Notes: a model not told the origin generated them from the sequence alone. Counted from the first letter of the stretch, positions 43,719 through 52,298 are shown. The stretch: DNA of 64,000 bases from PLanc-01 sp034678485 (GCA_034678485.1 JAXDBU010000034.1:1-64000); one strand, 5' to 3'. Numbers and translations are program-made.

Positions 43719-46700
43719 ATGGACACGTACCAATACAAATATGGAGATCGGCCGCTCGAAGGATATACCATCCAGCGTGCGGCCGGACGCGGCGGTTTCG
43801 GCGAGGTCTACTACGCCGTCAGCGACAGCGGCCGCCAGGTGGCGCTCAAAGCGGTCCAGAGCTACGAGCAGATCGAGCTGCGCGGCATCAGCCAGTGCAT
43901 GAACCTCAAGAGCCCGCACCTGGTCACCATCTTCGACGTCAAGCACAACGACCAGGGTCGGCCGTTCGTCATCATGGAATACGTCGCGGGCCCGTCGCTC
44001 GCGGACCTGATCAAGGAATCGCCCGGCGGGCTCGGCCCCCAGAAGGCGGCGTTCTTCCTCCGCGAGATCGGCAAAGGCCTCTCGTTTCTTCACGAGTGCG
44101 GGATCGTGCATCGCGACCTCAAGCCGGGGAACATTTTTTATGAGAACGGATACGTCAAGATCGGCGATTACGGCCTGACCAAGGCGATCAGCGCCAGTCA
44201 TCATGTCAGTCATACCATCACCGTGGGCACGGTCCACTACATGGCCCCGGAGATCGGCGCGGGGCGGTACGACCGGAGCATCGACATCTACGCCCTGGGC
44301 GTGCTGCTCTATGAGATGCTCACGGGCCAGGTCCCGTTCCTTGGGGCCAGTCCCGCGGAGATCCTCATGAAGCACATGACCGCGGCGCCGGACCTGACGA
44401 ATATCGAGGATCCGTTCGCACGGGTAATCAAGCGGGCCCTCGCCAAAGACCCCGCCGAACGGTATCAGAGCGTGCAGGAGATGGTCGAGGACGTGTTCGG
44501 AACCGAGCACGTCCGCAACAGCGTGTCCCAGTTTGCGCCGGAGGAGCTGTCCGTCGTCGCCGAGCACATCGCCCAGAAGATGCAGGCAGCCCGGGCCCAG
44601 GCACACGCGCAGCCCCAGAAGCCGGCGCAGGCTGAACCGGAAAGCGATTTCAGCAAGGTGGTTGGAAAGAAGGCCGAGCAATTCGCGAAGAAGGCGGAGC
44701 AGCTCGCCAAGAAGGCGGAGGTCTTGAGCGGGCAATGGGTCGAGAAGGCCAAGGCCGTCAAGGAGCGGGCACACCAGGTCGGCCGGACCCAGACGACGGT
44801 CGCCGACCCGCTCAGCAGGCACCAACGAGGCAAGCTGACTCTGGTCACCATGGCGGCGACGGCTTTGGGAGCAGGTTTCCTCTGTGGACACAGCGACGAG
44901 GGCAAGCTGAAACTGGCGCTGGTGGTCTACGTCATGATCGGCCTGGCTTCCGCCGTGATCCTCCGTTCGCTGAAGCAGTGGTGGACCGCTCTGGATCATG
45001 AGGGGAAGGGATTGGGTAAGGTCGGGACGGTTCTGTTTGCATCGTTTGTCGCGGTTGTGGTTGGGACAATACTCTCGGGTGCGTTGGGGGTGAGTTCGTC
45101 CATGGGAATTCACCGAGGATTGCCCTTTCCGATCGTCCGGATCGGGCCCATTGAACTCGCGAGGATTCTGGCCCTGGCGCTTCCCCTGCTGCTGGTGGAT
45201 TGGGTGAGGATCACCGATCCGCAACGACCGCAACGGGTCGTGCTGGGATGGCCCATGCTGGCCGGCTTGCTGGGCCTGGTCTCCGGGATGTTCTTCGGTC
45301 TGCACCCCATCGTCGTCGCCTGTACCCTGGCGGGTGTTCTTCTGGTTGTCCAGATCAAGTGTCCCTGGGGTCGGGTGACGGTGAATTCCCCGACGACTCC
45401 GACGGGCGCCCAGGATGCTGGCACGGGCGCAGAGCCGGTTCGTGGCGCGCCCCCAAGGGCACGTGACGAGACACCCAACCGCGTCACTGCAAACGGGTCT
45501 GGGAATACCGCCGAGAGAGTGAACTCGTGGAGCACGGTCACTTGCTCCGTTCCAGGATACGTGCACACGCTCTGGCTGATCGGCTGGCTGTTGACCTTGG
45601 GGATCGGCCTGATGGCCGTGATCATGGCCGGAACCACGCGAATGTACGGCGACGACTTCGGAGTCACCGTGGCGGTCGGGGTGGACAGTCTCATCGCGTC
45701 GCTGTTCTGCTTCATCATGCTCTTTCGCCGGACCTTCGCGGGCTGGTACCGATATCTTGTCCGTCCGGTGCTGTTGCTGGTGTGCGTCCTGACCATCGTG
45801 ACGGCCGCTATCTCGCTGGGCACGATGAGACTCCACAACGAGGAACTGGGGATCGCCACCTTCTTCATCGTGTTTCCGGCCATCCTGTTCTTCGTGATTC
45901 TGTTCCTGCCGGCCCGCCTCTTCGGGACGGCGAATGTCGTCAAAGTGCAGCCGCGACCCGCACAACCCGGGGCCGTCTCTCCGGCTAAACGAGTGACGGC
46001 GCTCTTGTTGACCGTGCCCGGTATATTCGGTCTGTGCGGCCTGCACCGGTTCTACGTCGGGAAGATCGGCACCGGCATTCTCTGGCTGTTCACGTGGGGT
46101 CTGTTCGGGATCGGACAGGTGATCGATGCGATTCTCATCCTGGTCGGTCAGTTCAAGGACAGTAATCAGCTTCCTTTGGTGGTCTGGAGCGATCCGCGCG
46201 AAATCAGCGCGGCCACAGCCCAGTCGGGTTCTCGGCCGGCGGCCGACGCGGCGCCGATTCCGGCGGTAGGAATTGCCGAACCGGTTGAACCTGCCGCGGA
46301 GATGCCGCAACCGCAGCCGGCGGTCGTGCAGCCGCCCTCGTGGCCGTCTTACAGCAACACGGCGACGGTCTATCAGCCTTTTGACCCGCTCGCCGGGCTC
46401 CTCGCGGCGGCGGGGCACATCCTCGCCCTCGCGGCGATTCTGATCGGACTGATCGTCGGCCTGCATCTGCCCGCCGTGGCGAGCGCCGCCTGGCCGCAGG
46501 AGGAACCTATGGCCCAGTTCCAACAGATGTTGGGGGACAGTTGGCCGCGCGTGGTCGAGCAGGCAGGGACCATATTGTCCGTGGTACTGCTGTTCCTCGC
46601 GGCGGTCTTGATCGTGATTGGCCGACGGAAGAACGGTCCGGCCCACGTGATTCGTGCGCTCGCGGGCCTGGTCGGCTTCTTCTTTGGGATCAGCTTCTTC

Positions 46701-46922
46701 TGCAACGAAGTCATGTCGCGCGGTGAGACGCAGAACATTGTCGATCTGTTCCGGCAGGAGCAGGCCGGTCCTGCCCTGGAGCGGTTGTTCGGCGTGCTCA
46801 GCCAGGAAGAGGCGGTGGTTGCGGGCGTTATCATGCTGGTCTCCGTGTTGGTCATGTCGTGGCCGCCGCGAAAGCGGACGCCGGTCTTTGCACCGATGCC
46901 TCCGCAGGGAGTTGTCCTATGA
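43719..46922 (+). CDS. Ser/Thr protein kinase with multi-pass membrane region and TM2 domain
   Basis: 1067 residues. Kinase domain 15-280: glycine loop GRGGFGEV (23-30), Lys44 in VALKAV, catalytic IVHRDLKPGN (129-138), DYG in place of DFG (150-152), APE (176-178). An Ala/Lys/Glu-rich helix (about 290-360) follows. About ten membrane helices then run to the C-terminus, with a TM2 domain near 752-812 (GIFGLCGLHRFYVGKIGTGI). It would phosphorylate proteins at the inner membrane; the FHA-like protein and ECF sigma factor next door are natural partners. The 481-residue membrane gene overlaps its stop by 4 bp. Its target and signal are unknown. Confidence 0.9.
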   Translation: MDTYQYKYGDRPLEGYTIQRAAGRGGFGEVYYAVSDSGRQVALKAVQSYEQIELRGISQCMNLKSPHLVTIFDVKHNDQGRPFVIMEYVAGPSLADLIKESPGGLGPQKAAFFLREIGKGLSFLHECGIVHRDLKPGNIFYENGYVKIGDYGLTKAISASHHVSHTITVGTVHYMAPEIGAGRYDRSIDIYALGVLLYEMLTGQVPFLGASPAEILMKHMTAAPDLTNIEDPFARVIKRALAKDPAERYQSVQEMVEDVFGTEHVRNSVSQFAPEELSVVAEHIAQKMQAARAQAHAQPQKPAQAEPESDFSKVVGKKAEQFAKKAEQLAKKAEVLSGQWVEKAKAVKERAHQVGRTQTTVADPLSRHQRGKLTLVTMAATALGAGFLCGHSDEGKLKLALVVYVMIGLASAVILRSLKQWWTALDHEGKGLGKVGTVLFASFVAVVVGTILSGALGVSSSMGIHRGLPFPIVRIGPIELARILALALPLLLVDWVRITDPQRPQRVVLGWPMLAGLLGLVSGMFFGLHPIVVACTLAGVLLVVQIKCPWGRVTVNSPTTPTGAQDAGTGAEPVRGAPPRARDETPNRVTANGSGNTAERVNSWSTVTCSVPGYVHTLWLIGWLLTLGIGLMAVIMAGTTRMYGDDFGVTVAVGVDSLIASLFCFIMLFRRTFAGWYRYLVRPVLLLVCVLTIVTAAISLGTMRLHNEELGIATFFIVFPAILFFVILFLPARLFGTANVVKVQPRPAQPGAVSPAKRVTALLLTVPGIFGLCGLHRFYVGKIGTGILWLFTWGLFGIGQVIDAILILVGQFKDSNQLPLVVWSDPREISAATAQSGSRPAADAAPIPAVGIAEPVEPAAEMPQPQPAVVQPPSWPSYSNTATVYQPFDPLAGLLAAAGHILALAAILIGLIVGLHLPAVASAAWPQEEPMAQFQQMLGDSWPRVVEQAGTILSVVLLFLAAVLIVIGRRKNGPAHVIRALAGLVGFFFGISFFCNEVMSRGETQNIVDLFRQEQAGPALERLFGVLSQEEAVVAGVIMLVSVLVMSWPPRKRTPVFAPMPPQGVVL

Positions 46923-48364
46923 GTGTGACGATGCTGCCAATCATCATTATTCTGCTGCTGACGTTCCTCGTCGTCCTGCTGATCATCCTCATCTGCAAGG
47001 CCCCCAAGGCCGGAGCATGGATCGTGGGTGGGCTGCTCCTCCTGGCTCCTCTGATCCTGTACCGGTTTGCCAAGGGGGGTGGGTTCGCCCATGACGAGAA
47101 GGCGATCATTCCGTTGTTTGTCCTGCCGGCGGTGTTCCTTTTCGGTCTGCTGGTGATCCTGCTGGCGAAGGCCCCCAAAGCGGGTATCGCGATGATCGTG
47201 GCACTCGTGGTCATGGTGGTGGCAGGGGGCTTCATCGTCATGTTCTTCAGTCATAGTCGCGAAGTCTATGTCCCGCAGCCTGTGACGTATGCGCAGATCG
47301 AGCAGCGGGCGCAGCCCAGTGCGGCCATCGCGGTGATCGACGGGGACAGCGAGGCGGTGCACGAAGGTTGGGCTCCGGTTGCTCCCACAACTCCGTCCGG
47401 CCCCCTGTCGCCGATCTGGTCGGAGGGTGTCGAGCAGGAGTTCGAGGCGGATGTCTATCCCTCCGTTGTGACAGCCGCCAGGGCGCTGGGTCGACGGATG
47501 GCCAAACCCATCCGGATCGTTGCGAGCGATCCCAATGCGCCAATCAAGGTCGTTCTCTTCCAGGAGAGCCACGAGCGATTGTGGATCGCGGCATTCGCGC
47601 AGACGCTGGAACAGGAGTTGCCGGACGTGCAGTGCTCCGTCGAGGCGGATCTGCGGAACATCCGTCCGAGCGAAATCGGCCTGACTTTCCGCGTCAGTGG
47701 CCCGCAGGCCGCCGCCTTCGCCGGCGGCAGCGGGATGAAGATCGAAGGCAGTGTGCAGGAAAGCACCCGGATCGAAGCCACGGCCTTCACGGAGGACCGT
47801 CGTGCCGGCGCCGAGGCCAGCTTCATCCTCAAGCCCTGGGTCGAGCAGTTCGGTACTTTCGCAAGCACACAGCCGGAGCAGTCGTTGATCGTCGCTCGGT
47901 CCAGTGGAGCTTGCACGAGCGAGAGCGAGGCGAATCAGCAATCACTGGATGATGCCCGATCGCGGCTGACCGAGGCGCTGGGGCGGGAGACGGGCCGCAG
48001 TCTTGCGGAACTGGGCCGGCCTCCGATCTCGACCCTGGACGTGCTCAACGGCGGATTCGTCGAAGACCGCTTCGTGCAGAGCTTCGACACCACGACCGGC
48101 AAAGTCTGGCGGCAGGCGATGCTGATCGACGTCTCCGGCCAGAAGCTGTGGCAACTGGCGAACGTGAAGGTGCGCCAGACCCGCGAGGTGCGGATGAGCT
48201 GGGCCCGGATGGGCCTGTCCGTCGTCGGCGTGCTCGTCCTGATCAGCGTGATTTATTTCTTCCTCAACATGGCCACGCGAGGGTATTATGAATGGTCGTT
48301 GAGGATCGCGGGCGTCGTTCTGGCGGTCGTCGCCATCGTCTCGATCCTGATGATTGTCCATTGA
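46919..48364 (+). CDS. Membrane protein of the kinase operon, unknown function
   Basis: 481 residues from ATG 46919, overlapping the kinase stop (ATGA). Three N-terminal membrane helices (MLPIIIILLLTFLVVLLIIL, VGGLLLLAPLILYRF, IIPLFVLPAVFLFGLLVILL) plus a fourth (MIVALVVMVVAGGFIVMFFS) precede a soluble region of about 330 residues rich in beta strands and helices (IRIVASDPNAPIKVVLFQES, TTGKVWRQAMLIDVSGQKLW). Two helices end the protein. The repeated words KAPKAGAWIVGGLLLL and KAPKAGIAMIVALVVM suggest an internal duplication. No family recognised. Confidence 0.78.
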   Translation: MSVTMLPIIIILLLTFLVVLLIILICKAPKAGAWIVGGLLLLAPLILYRFAKGGGFAHDEKAIIPLFVLPAVFLFGLLVILLAKAPKAGIAMIVALVVMVVAGGFIVMFFSHSREVYVPQPVTYAQIEQRAQPSAAIAVIDGDSEAVHEGWAPVAPTTPSGPLSPIWSEGVEQEFEADVYPSVVTAARALGRRMAKPIRIVASDPNAPIKVVLFQESHERLWIAAFAQTLEQELPDVQCSVEADLRNIRPSEIGLTFRVSGPQAAAFAGGSGMKIEGSVQESTRIEATAFTEDRRAGAEASFILKPWVEQFGTFASTQPEQSLIVARSSGACTSESEANQQSLDDARSRLTEALGRETGRSLAELGRPPISTLDVLNGGFVEDRFVQSFDTTTGKVWRQAMLIDVSGQKLWQLANVKVRQTREVRMSWARMGLSVVGVLVLISVIYFFLNMATRGYYEWSLRIAGVVLAVVAIVSILMIVH

Positions 48365-48372
48365 ATGTACTA

Positions 48373-48458
48373 TTTACGATTTTCGATTTACTATTTGGGG
48401 CGCGTCCGAAAGACGTGAACCGCAGATCGTCAATAGTGAATTGTAGATGGTAGATTCC
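48373..48458 (+). repeat. Two heptanucleotide tandem repeats before the sigma-factor gene
   Basis: TTTACGA-TTTTCGA-TTTACTA-TTTGGGG (48373-48400) and AGATCGT-CAATAGT-GAATTGT-AGATGGT-AGATTCC (48424-48458). The second block ends 5 nt before the sigma-factor ATG and replaces any normal Shine-Dalgarno. Confidence 0.68.
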
Positions 48459-48463
48459 GAGCG

Positions 48464-49435
48464 ATGGCTGTAACCAAAGGCGAACAATACTTCCTGGACC
48501 GTATTCGGCAGGGCGATGAGCAGGTGTGGGCCGACTTCGTGAGTCGTTATCGAGGTCGGCTCGTGCGTTTTGCCCGCGCCAAGCTCCCGCAGCGCGCGGA
48601 CGCGGAGGACGTGGTCCAGGAGACGTTCGTCGCCTTCCTTCGGAGCATCTCTCGCTATCGCGGCGAGTGTGACCTCGAAACCTACCTCTTCGCGTTGATC
48701 CGCCGCAAGATCATCGACAGCTACCGCAGCGCCGGCGCCCGCAAGGTTTGCCTGATCCAGGACGCCTGGGACAGCGACCACGAGGAGGAGGGTTCCTCCG
48801 ACCTGCTCGACGTCGTCCCCAGTCCCGCCCAGACGGCGAGCTGGTACGCCCGCGCGGACGAGCAACAGAGCATTGAGAAGACCATCCTGGCGGAGGCCCT
48901 CTCCGACCTCGTCGACGGCCTGAAAAAGAACCTGAACCTTCGCGACCTCCAGATCATCGAGATGCTCTTCTATTGCCAGATCCCCAACAAGGAAGTGGCG
49001 AAGAAGATGGGTCTCGACGAGAAGGCGGTCGCATTGATCAAGCACCGCAATCTCAAGCAGATCCGCGAGAACGTCGGCCGGCGACTGGGGATCGCAGAGC
49101 GTGATGCGTCGAGCGGGCTGCGTCATGCGAAAGACGACCCGCACGACGCACGACGCACGACGCAGGACGGCGAAATCCCCGACTCGCTCCTGACGGATCT
49201 CTGGGAGTACTACCGATTCAGTTGTCCCAAGCGCAACACCATCGGCGCCTACATGCTCGGGACCCTCGAGCCCGACTGGCACAAGTACATCGAGTTCCAC
49301 CTGAACACGCTGGGCTGTCGGTTCTGCCGGGCGAATCTTGACGACCTGCAAAGCCAGAGCCAGGAGACGCAGCACGAGGCCTTCCAGGCCCGCATCATGG
49401 AATCCACCATCGGCTTCCTCACCCGACCGATGTAG
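48464..49435 (+). CDS. ECF-type RNA polymerase sigma factor with Cys/His-containing C-terminal extension
   Basis: 323 residues. Sigma region 2 is FVSRYRGRLVRFARAKLPQR and DVVQETFVAFLRSISRYRGE (about 25-68), including DAEDVVQETF. Region 4 lies about 150-215 (NKEVAKKMGLDEKAVALIKH). An extension of 110 residues follows, with a heptamer-repeat-encoded linker (DDPHDARRTTQDGE) and then FSCPKRNTIGAYMLGTL and IEFHLNTLGCRFCRANLDDL, an H-x5-C-x2-C pattern like zinc-binding anti-sigma domains but with longer spacing. ECF factors with such tails exist in planctomycetes beside Ser/Thr kinases. It probably transcribes target genes in answer to kinase signalling. Confidence 0.85.
   Translation: MAVTKGEQYFLDRIRQGDEQVWADFVSRYRGRLVRFARAKLPQRADAEDVVQETFVAFLRSISRYRGECDLETYLFALIRRKIIDSYRSAGARKVCLIQDAWDSDHEEEGSSDLLDVVPSPAQTASWYARADEQQSIEKTILAEALSDLVDGLKKNLNLRDLQIIEMLFYCQIPNKEVAKKMGLDEKAVALIKHRNLKQIRENVGRRLGIAERDASSGLRHAKDDPHDARRTTQDGEIPDSLLTDLWEYYRFSCPKRNTIGAYMLGTLEPDWHKYIEFHLNTLGCRFCRANLDDLQSQSQETQHEAFQARIMESTIGFLTRPM
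49145..49168 (+). repeat. Heptanucleotide tandem repeat inside the sigma-factor gene
   Basis: ACGCACG-ACGCACG-ACGCAGG-ACG, extended on the left by a looser copy. The unit of 7 is not a multiple of 3, so gain or loss of one unit would shift the frame between the sigma core and its C-terminal Cys/His extension. Confidence 0.65.
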
Positions 49436-49588
49436 GCCGGCTCTCTCATGACCCCGCCCAAATGATCAAGCTCAGCGACCGCTGCCGGAAACCCCGGTCG
49501 GCTGCAACAATCGGTGACAAATTATCTGAACCGTCCGCCTGCCCGGCGGGGCGCCCGTTCGCTGCAACACACCCGTTGGGCCATTGCG

Positions 49589-50182
49589 TCATCGTGAACA
49601 CTCTTCAACGTAGACGAACGGCCGAGAACCATATTCGTCTTCCAAGAACCCCTCGGCATTGTACGACAGTCTGCGTTCCTTTCGGAAGAGAACATCTTCG
49701 ACCGGGACGGAATAGAACACCACCACGTAACTCTCGCCCGGCAGGTAGTGCCTCAACTTGATACTCAAGACTTCGTCCTGACAGGAGACCCAGCACTCAA
49801 AACCGATGTACTTCAGCCGGAACAAACGCTCTAAGCCATCCGGGAGGATGTAGTGATAGTCATCCCGATCATCGCGCATACCAACCAACGGGCCGACCGG
49901 GAAGCAATCTGACTCGGTCGACAATATGACCTGGCTGCCGGGCTCAGGCCACAAGCTACGGCAGTCGATGAAGCCTCGATAGAGCCACAGTTTGTCCTCG
50001 TAAGGAAACTCAAACTCGACTCCCAAGCTCCCCGCATTGTCGTGATGGAATAGTCCAAATGGCCATGTCGAGGCAAAGAGACGCAAATCGCCCGCGAGGG
50101 AAGTTCCGCTCCTGAGAGCAAAGTCCCGGCGGATTTGATTCTGGAACAAATGCTCCCTCTGTAGATGAACCGTGATGTGCAT
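49589..50182 (-). CDS. Hypothetical protein
   Basis: 197 residues, soluble, mixed alpha/beta with many aromatic and acidic residues (GVEFEFPYEDKLWLYRGFID, DYHYILPDGLERLFRLKYIG, LRHYLPGESYVVVFYSVPVE). The start region has only a weak ribosome-binding site (TTAGGCCAG). Codon use is less GC-biased than in core genes, so it may be acquired. No family recognised and no clear operon partner. Confidence 0.6.
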   Translation of the reverse strand: MHITVHLQREHLFQNQIRRDFALRSGTSLAGDLRLFASTWPFGLFHHDNAGSLGVEFEFPYEDKLWLYRGFIDCRSLWPEPGSQVILSTESDCFPVGPLVGMRDDRDDYHYILPDGLERLFRLKYIGFECWVSCQDEVLSIKLRHYLPGESYVVVFYSVPVEDVLFRKERRLSYNAEGFLEDEYGSRPFVYVEECSR

Positions 50183-50289
50183 GTCGTGCTGGCCTAACAG
50201 TGATTAGACTGACCCGTGTGAGACGTCGTATCCTGAGTTTCTGTCAGTACAATACGCTATGGAACACGCGGGATGGCGCGTCAAGCCCT

Positions 50290-50383
50290 GTCCTTTTCGC
50301 CAGTTGTCCGTCTCTTGTGCTACCGCCATGCGATTCCACCAATTGGCACCCGCAATTGTAGCCTGGCCGGGCGGGAAGATCAA
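50290..50383 (-). promoter_or_regulatory. Promoter/start repeat, copy D
   Basis: On the minus strand TTGATC (50383-50378), 17 bp, TACAAT (50360-50355), TGCGGGTGCCAATTGGTGGA, ATCGC, then an ATG opening MAVAQETDNWRKGQG. No gene follows in frame; the hypothetical gene at 49589-50182 is on the same strand about 110 bp further on and could be served by this promoter. Confidence 0.68.
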
Positions 50384-50510
50384 GCGGGCAGGTGGCAATT
50401 TAGGGGCAATTGCCTGTCCTCTTGGGGAGTGCCGATGAGCGTCAAGAACAAGGCTTGTGTCGCGTGCATGACCGTAGTTGCGTGGGTGTGACGGTGGTTC
50501 ACGGAGACCC

Positions 50511-50608
50511 TGGATTGTCATTCCCGCGCAAGCGGGAATCCACTTCTTGGGGCATGTCGTATACCACGGTTTCTGGATTCCTGCTTGGCGCAGGAATGAC
50601 AGAGTCCG
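50511..50608 (+). repeat. Two-armed palindromic intergenic repeat
   Basis: GTCATTCCCGCGCAAGCGGG then AATCCAC, 25 bp, TTTCTGGATTCCTGCTTGGC then GCAGGAATGACAGAGTCC. Arms and spacing match the copy at 22951-23050; the preceding GACCGTAGTTGCGT is shared too. Confidence 0.7.
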
Positions 50609-50772
50609 GGCAGCGTCTTGCCACCCGACGGAAGGACGCGACTACGATCGTACACCGGCCTGTATCATGCCTGCGGGCTGCGCTGGCGTTGCTCCGTTTT
50701 GCCTGTAGCGCTTCTGCACTCCCGGCGTTCTACATGGTAGAATCGCGTTCGATTCCTCTTTGGAGAGACTCG

Positions 50773-51428
50773 ATGGTCGATATGCCGCCACAATCCGGAC
50801 CTGACGATGAGCAACTGGTGCTCGCGACGCTGCGGGGCGATGTCCCGTCGTTCGGTCTGCTCGTCGAGCGGTACTGGCGGATGGTTTCCGCGTTGGCGCT
50901 GAGCCGGGTCCGCGATTCCGCACAGGCTGAGGATATCGCTCAGGAGAGCTTCCTGAAGGCCTATTCGCAGTTGCACACGCGGCGGGGCCGTACATACAGA
51001 AAGACAAGAAGGTCACGGATCTCTTTGATATCCCATTCGGCCCGGAGCGGTCCGGTGAGGATGTCCGATGGGGGCCGATCCCGACGGAGACCTCAGGCGA
51101 TCATCCTGCCTATGTCAATCTGGACAAAGCCCTCCATGGCTTGGATCAGACGGTCACCTACTTGCGGACGCGGATTGACAGTCCCGCGAAGCAGAATGCT
51201 CGTCTTGGGATCTACACAGACGATGGGGTCAAGGCCTGGCTCAACGGAATACTCATCCATGCCAACAACGTCAGCCGAGGGGTCTCGGACGAGCCGGACA
51301 CGGTAGTCGTTACGTTGAAGCAAGGCGCCAACGAGCTGATGCTCAAGGTGACTGATGATATCCTGGCCTGGGGAGCGGCCGTGCGGGTGCGACCCACAGA
51401 CAGTACTGCAACCACATCCCACGATTGA
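50773..51428 (+). pseudogene. Chimeric remnant: ECF sigma region 2 joined to the end of a secreted carbohydrate-type protein
   Basis: From ATG 50773 (GGAGAG upstream) the frame encodes QLVLATLRGDVPSFGLLVER and QAEDIAQESFLKAYSQLHT, a sigma-70 region 2. Near 50980 sense shifts to another frame that encodes GPYIQKDKKVTDLFDIPFGP, then YLRTRIDSPAKQNARLGIYT, DDGVKAWLNGILIHANN and LMLKVTDDILAWGAAVRVRP, the beta-rich C-terminal domain common in planctomycete secreted proteins. Neither half is complete and the frames differ, so a deletion fused two neighbouring genes. Region 4 of the sigma factor is gone. Confidence 0.75.
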
Positions 51429-51500
51429 AGCGCCGTCGTGGGGAATGCCTATTGAACGCAGCGGCGAGGTGCTGATGCTGAGTCAGCGCCTCTGCGGCAT

Positions 51501-52265
51501 TCACAGGTTCATGGGCAGGCCGCGGTCGCGGAGGTGTTCTTTCATCTGCGTGATGGTGTAGTTGCCGAAGTGGGTGATCGAGGCCATGAGGACCGCGTCG
51601 GCGCCGCCTACAACGACCGCGTCGTAGAGGTGCTCGAGGGTGCCCGCGCCGCCGGAAGCGATCACCGGGATGTTCACCGCGTCGGAGACCGCTTTGTTCA
51701 ATTCGTTGTCGTAGCCCGCCAGCGTGCCGTCGGCGTCCATGCTGGTCAGGAGGATCTCGCCCGCGCCAAGCTCTTCGCCTCGCACCGCCCACTCGACGAC
51801 GTCGATATCCGTCGGCTCGGAGCCCGCCTTGACGCAGACTTGCCAGTGGCCCGGCCGTGTTTTCGAGCGTCGGGCGTCGATCGCCAGGACGACGCACTGG
51901 TTTCCGAACCGCTTGGCGGCCTCCGCGATCAGGTTCGGGTTCTGCACGGCGGCGGTGTTGACGGAAGCCTTCTCTGCTCCGCTTCGCAGTAGCTCATCAA
52001 TCTGTTCGATGGTTCGGATACCGCCGCCGACGGTGAAGGGGATGAAGACGTTCTCCGCCACCCGACGGACCATGTCCACGATGGTCTTGCGGGATCGGAT
52101 CGTTGCCGTGATGTCCAGAAAGACCAGCTCGTCGGCGCCGCTGTCGCTGTAGCGGGCGCCCAGCTCCACCGGGTCGCCCGCGTCGCGGAGGTTCAGGAAG
52201 TTCACGCCCTTGACGACGCGATTGTCCTTCACGTCCAGGCATGGGATGATTCGTTTTGTCAGCAT
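51501..52265 (-). CDS. hisF: Imidazole glycerol phosphate synthase cyclase subunit
   Basis: 254 residues from ATG 52265. HisF closes the imidazole ring using ammonia from HisH. The beta/alpha barrel starts MLTKRIIPCLDVKDNRVVKG with catalytic Asp11, and the second catalytic Asp is in VVLAIDARRSK (about residue 130). Phosphate-binding turns are FTVGGGIRT and VIASGGAGTLEHL. Just upstream of the start are four heptamer repeats, and no typical Shine-Dalgarno is seen. hisH precedes it by 47 bp. Confidence 0.96.
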   Translation of the reverse strand: MLTKRIIPCLDVKDNRVVKGVNFLNLRDAGDPVELGARYSDSGADELVFLDITATIRSRKTIVDMVRRVAENVFIPFTVGGGIRTIEQIDELLRSGAEKASVNTAAVQNPNLIAEAAKRFGNQCVVLAIDARRSKTRPGHWQVCVKAGSEPTDIDVVEWAVRGEELGAGEILLTSMDADGTLAGYDNELNKAVSDAVNIPVIASGGAGTLEHLYDAVVVGGADAVLMASITHFGNYTITQMKEHLRDRGLPMNL

Positions 52266-52270
52266 ATTCG

Positions 52271-52298
52271 TCCTGCGTCGTGCGTGTCGCGTGGGGCG
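52271..52298 (-). repeat. Heptanucleotide tandem repeat between hisH and hisF
   Basis: On the plus strand CCTGCGT-CGTGCGT-GTCGCGT-GGGGCGT, i.e. ACGCNNN units on the minus strand, ending 5 bp before the hisF start codon. Same family as 327-361 and 49145-49168. Confidence 0.62.

Larger units (their letters stand above)
50183..50772. other. Intergenic region with promoter/start repeat D and a palindromic repeat
   Basis: No gene supported. It holds copy D of the promoter/start repeat (minus strand, 50290-50383) and a full copy of the two-armed repeat (50511-50608). GGAGAG before 50773 is the ribosome-binding site of the broken sigma-factor gene. Confidence 0.55.

Noticed and set aside
43701..46646. 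981-codon minus-strand open frame
   Set aside because: Antisense shadow of the Ser/Thr kinase gene, whose motifs are unmistakable on the plus strand.
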